In this document: one piece after another, positions 4,642-5,444 of the stretch
Layout: the number at the start of each line of letters is the position of its first letter
Position numbering within the stretch: the stretch's first letter is position 1
Assembly (NCBI GenBank): GCA_002440945.1
Contig: DJWG01000046.1
Coordinates: forward strand, 14,996 to 20,439
DNA length: 5,444 nt
DNA from: Rhodobacteraceae bacterium UBA6236
GTDB lineage: Bacteria > Pseudomonadota > Alphaproteobacteria > Rhodobacterales > Rhodobacteraceae
Direction of reading: 5' to 3'
Position numbers and translations under genes: made by a program
Notes under the pieces: generated by a model
What the model was told of the DNA's origin: nothing
Database searches by the model: none
Seen by the model: only the letters and a program-made list of their open reading frames with translations

Positions 4642-5444
4642 TGACCTTGTCCATGGTCTTCTTGAAAAGCTTTTGGACCTTGTTCACGGCCTTGCCGGAC
4701 TCGATCTCCGCGAACTCACGCAGGATCTCCTCCTGGCGCTTGTTCAAACGGCTGGGAATGCGCACGCGCACCTCAACCAGCAGATCGCCCTTCTGGGTGC
4801 TGCCCACGTGCGGCAGCCCCAGTCCACGCAGGCGGAAGACCTCGCCGTGCTGGGTGCCCTTGGGCACGTCCACGGTCACGGTCTCGTCCAGGGTGGGCAC
4901 CTCGACCTTGGCCCCGAGCGCCGCCTGGACCATGTCGATCTCGCAGGAAGCCACGAGATTCTGGCCCTGACGGCGCAACGTCTTATCCGGCTCCACGGTG
5001 ATGACCACGTAGAGGTCGCCGTGGGGGCCGCCGTGGCGGCCGGCCTCGCCCTCGCCGCGCAGGCGCAGTCTGGCCCCGGTGTCCACACCGGCGGGAATGC
5101 GCACGTGCAATTGCTTGGTCTCGGTCACTTGGCCGTGTCCCCGGCAGTCCGGGCAATAACGGGTGATGACGCGCCCCTGGCCGTGGCACACCGGACAGGG
5201 CACGGAAATGCGGAAGAAGCCCTGGGACTGCTGCACGTGGCCGCTGCCGCCGCACTGGCGGCAGACCTCCGGCGAGGTGCCCGGCTCGGCGCCCGTGCCC
5301 TTGCACGTGGAGCAGACCGTGTCCATGGGGATCTCCAGTTCGACCTCCGTTCCCCGGGCCGCCTCGCGGAAGGAAATGGTCAGGTCGTACCGCAGGTCGG
5401 ACCCGGCGCGAGGGCGGGGCCCGCGGGAGGCCGAGGCGAAGCCG
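4631..5444 (-). CDS. dnaJ: Chaperone DnaJ (Hsp40), N-terminus missing, deltaproteobacterial-like
   Basis: DnaJ delivers unfolded clients to DnaK and stimulates its ATPase. The frame stays open to the window edge; 270 residues are visible, and the J domain lies beyond 5444. Residues 1-15 resemble the end of the Gly/Phe linker, followed by [20 protein letters not shown] (16-35). Then come four intact zinc-binding repeats: CSTCKGTG (44-51), CRQCGGSG (61-68), CPVCHGQG (83-90) and CPDCRGHG (97-104), spaced as in E. coli DnaJ. The C-terminal domains follow ([38 protein letters not shown]) with a Lys-rich tail. The Met at 5324-5326 is internal, not the start. The C-terminal half resembles my recollection of Desulfovibrio DnaJ rather than alphaproteobacterial DnaJ. 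Glu codons are 20 GAG to 1 GAA, unlike mogA or LOG. This suggests foreign origin or an assembly joint. Confidence 0.93.
   Translation of the reverse strand, partial: GFASASRGPRPRAGSDLRYDLTISFREAARGTEVELEIPMDTVCSTCKGTGAEPGTSPEVCRQCGGSGHVQQSQGFFRISVPCPVCHGQGRVITRYCPDCRGHGQVTETKQLHVRIPAGVDTGARLRLRGEGEAGRHGGPHGDLYVVITVEPDKTLRRQGQNLVASCEIDMVQAALGAKVEVPTLDETVTVDVPKGTQHGEVFRLRGLGLPHVGSTQKGDLLVEVRVRIPSRLNKRQEEILREFAEIESGKAVNKVQKLFKKTMDKVMGE
4636..4639 (-). promoter_or_regulatory. Shine-Dalgarno of moaC inside the last dnaJ codons
   Basis: GGAG on the minus strand spans the final Gly-Glu codons of dnaJ and is 6 nt (4630-4635) from the moaC GTG start. It supports the GTG start and coupling of moaC translation to dnaJ. 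The GGGAGAG containing it is repeated just inside moaC. Confidence 0.6.

Noticed and set aside
5324..5326. ATG read as the DnaJ start.
   Set aside because: The frame continues upstream with a clear DnaJ segment ([16 protein letters not shown]), so this Met is internal and the gene is truncated only by the window edge.
1..5444. CRISPR arrays, tRNA or rRNA genes, transposases and prophage attachment sites.
   Set aside because: No regularly spaced repeats, cloverleaf-like sequences, transposase motifs or terminal inverted repeats were seen.

Overview
The window is GC-rich and mostly looks like an alphaproteobacterium of the Rhodobacterales type. I infer this from recall of protein families and from codon use, because no search could be run. 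The evidence is an Atm1-type ABC exporter, an Ala/Gly/Pro-rich membrane-anchored LysM protein, a LOG-family protein and a MogA with an alphaproteobacterial-looking C-terminus. The right end differs: the DnaJ there resembles the Desulfovibrio (deltaproteobacterial) type more than the alphaproteobacterial type, and its glutamate codons differ sharply from the neighbouring genes.

Layout, left to right. Positions 1-473 (minus) hold the N-terminal part of an Atm1/HMT1-like ABC exporter that runs off the window. Facing away from it is an ArsR-family regulator (594-965, plus) with two C-terminal Cys-Cys pairs. The 120-bp gap between them holds a recognisable promoter and a TTCAA-N6-TTGAA inverted repeat, so this looks like a metal- or metalloid-responsive regulator/exporter pair. 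The regulator ends inside the 3' end of a convergent LysM protein gene (938-2209, minus; 28-bp overlap). The LysM gene diverges from a LOG-type phosphoribohydrolase gene (2290-2841, plus), and the 80-bp gap between them holds a good sigma70-like promoter for the LysM gene. A small secreted His-rich protein gene (3005-3424, plus) follows. Its leader contains a perfect 10-bp inverted repeat, and a 13-bp-stem hairpin separates its end from the next, convergent gene.

The right half, all on the minus strand, carries two molybdenum-cofactor genes and a chaperone gene in transcription order dnaJ (4631 to beyond 5444, N-terminus missing), moaC (4138-4629) and mogA (3507-4040). moaC makes the pyranopterin intermediate and MogA adenylates molybdopterin, so they serve an early and a late step of one pathway. 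dnaJ and moaC look translationally coupled: moaC starts at a GTG one base after the dnaJ stop, and its Shine-Dalgarno lies in the last dnaJ codons. moaC and mogA are 97 bp apart.

The most notable feature is the taxonomic and codon-use discontinuity between dnaJ (20 GAG to 1 GAA) and mogA or LOG (mostly GAA), with moaC in between. It could reflect horizontal transfer of a dnaJ-moaC block, a recombination joint in or near moaC, or an assembly artefact. I found no RNA genes, CRISPR arrays, transposases or insertion sequences, and no stretch above 300 bp lacks a gene.
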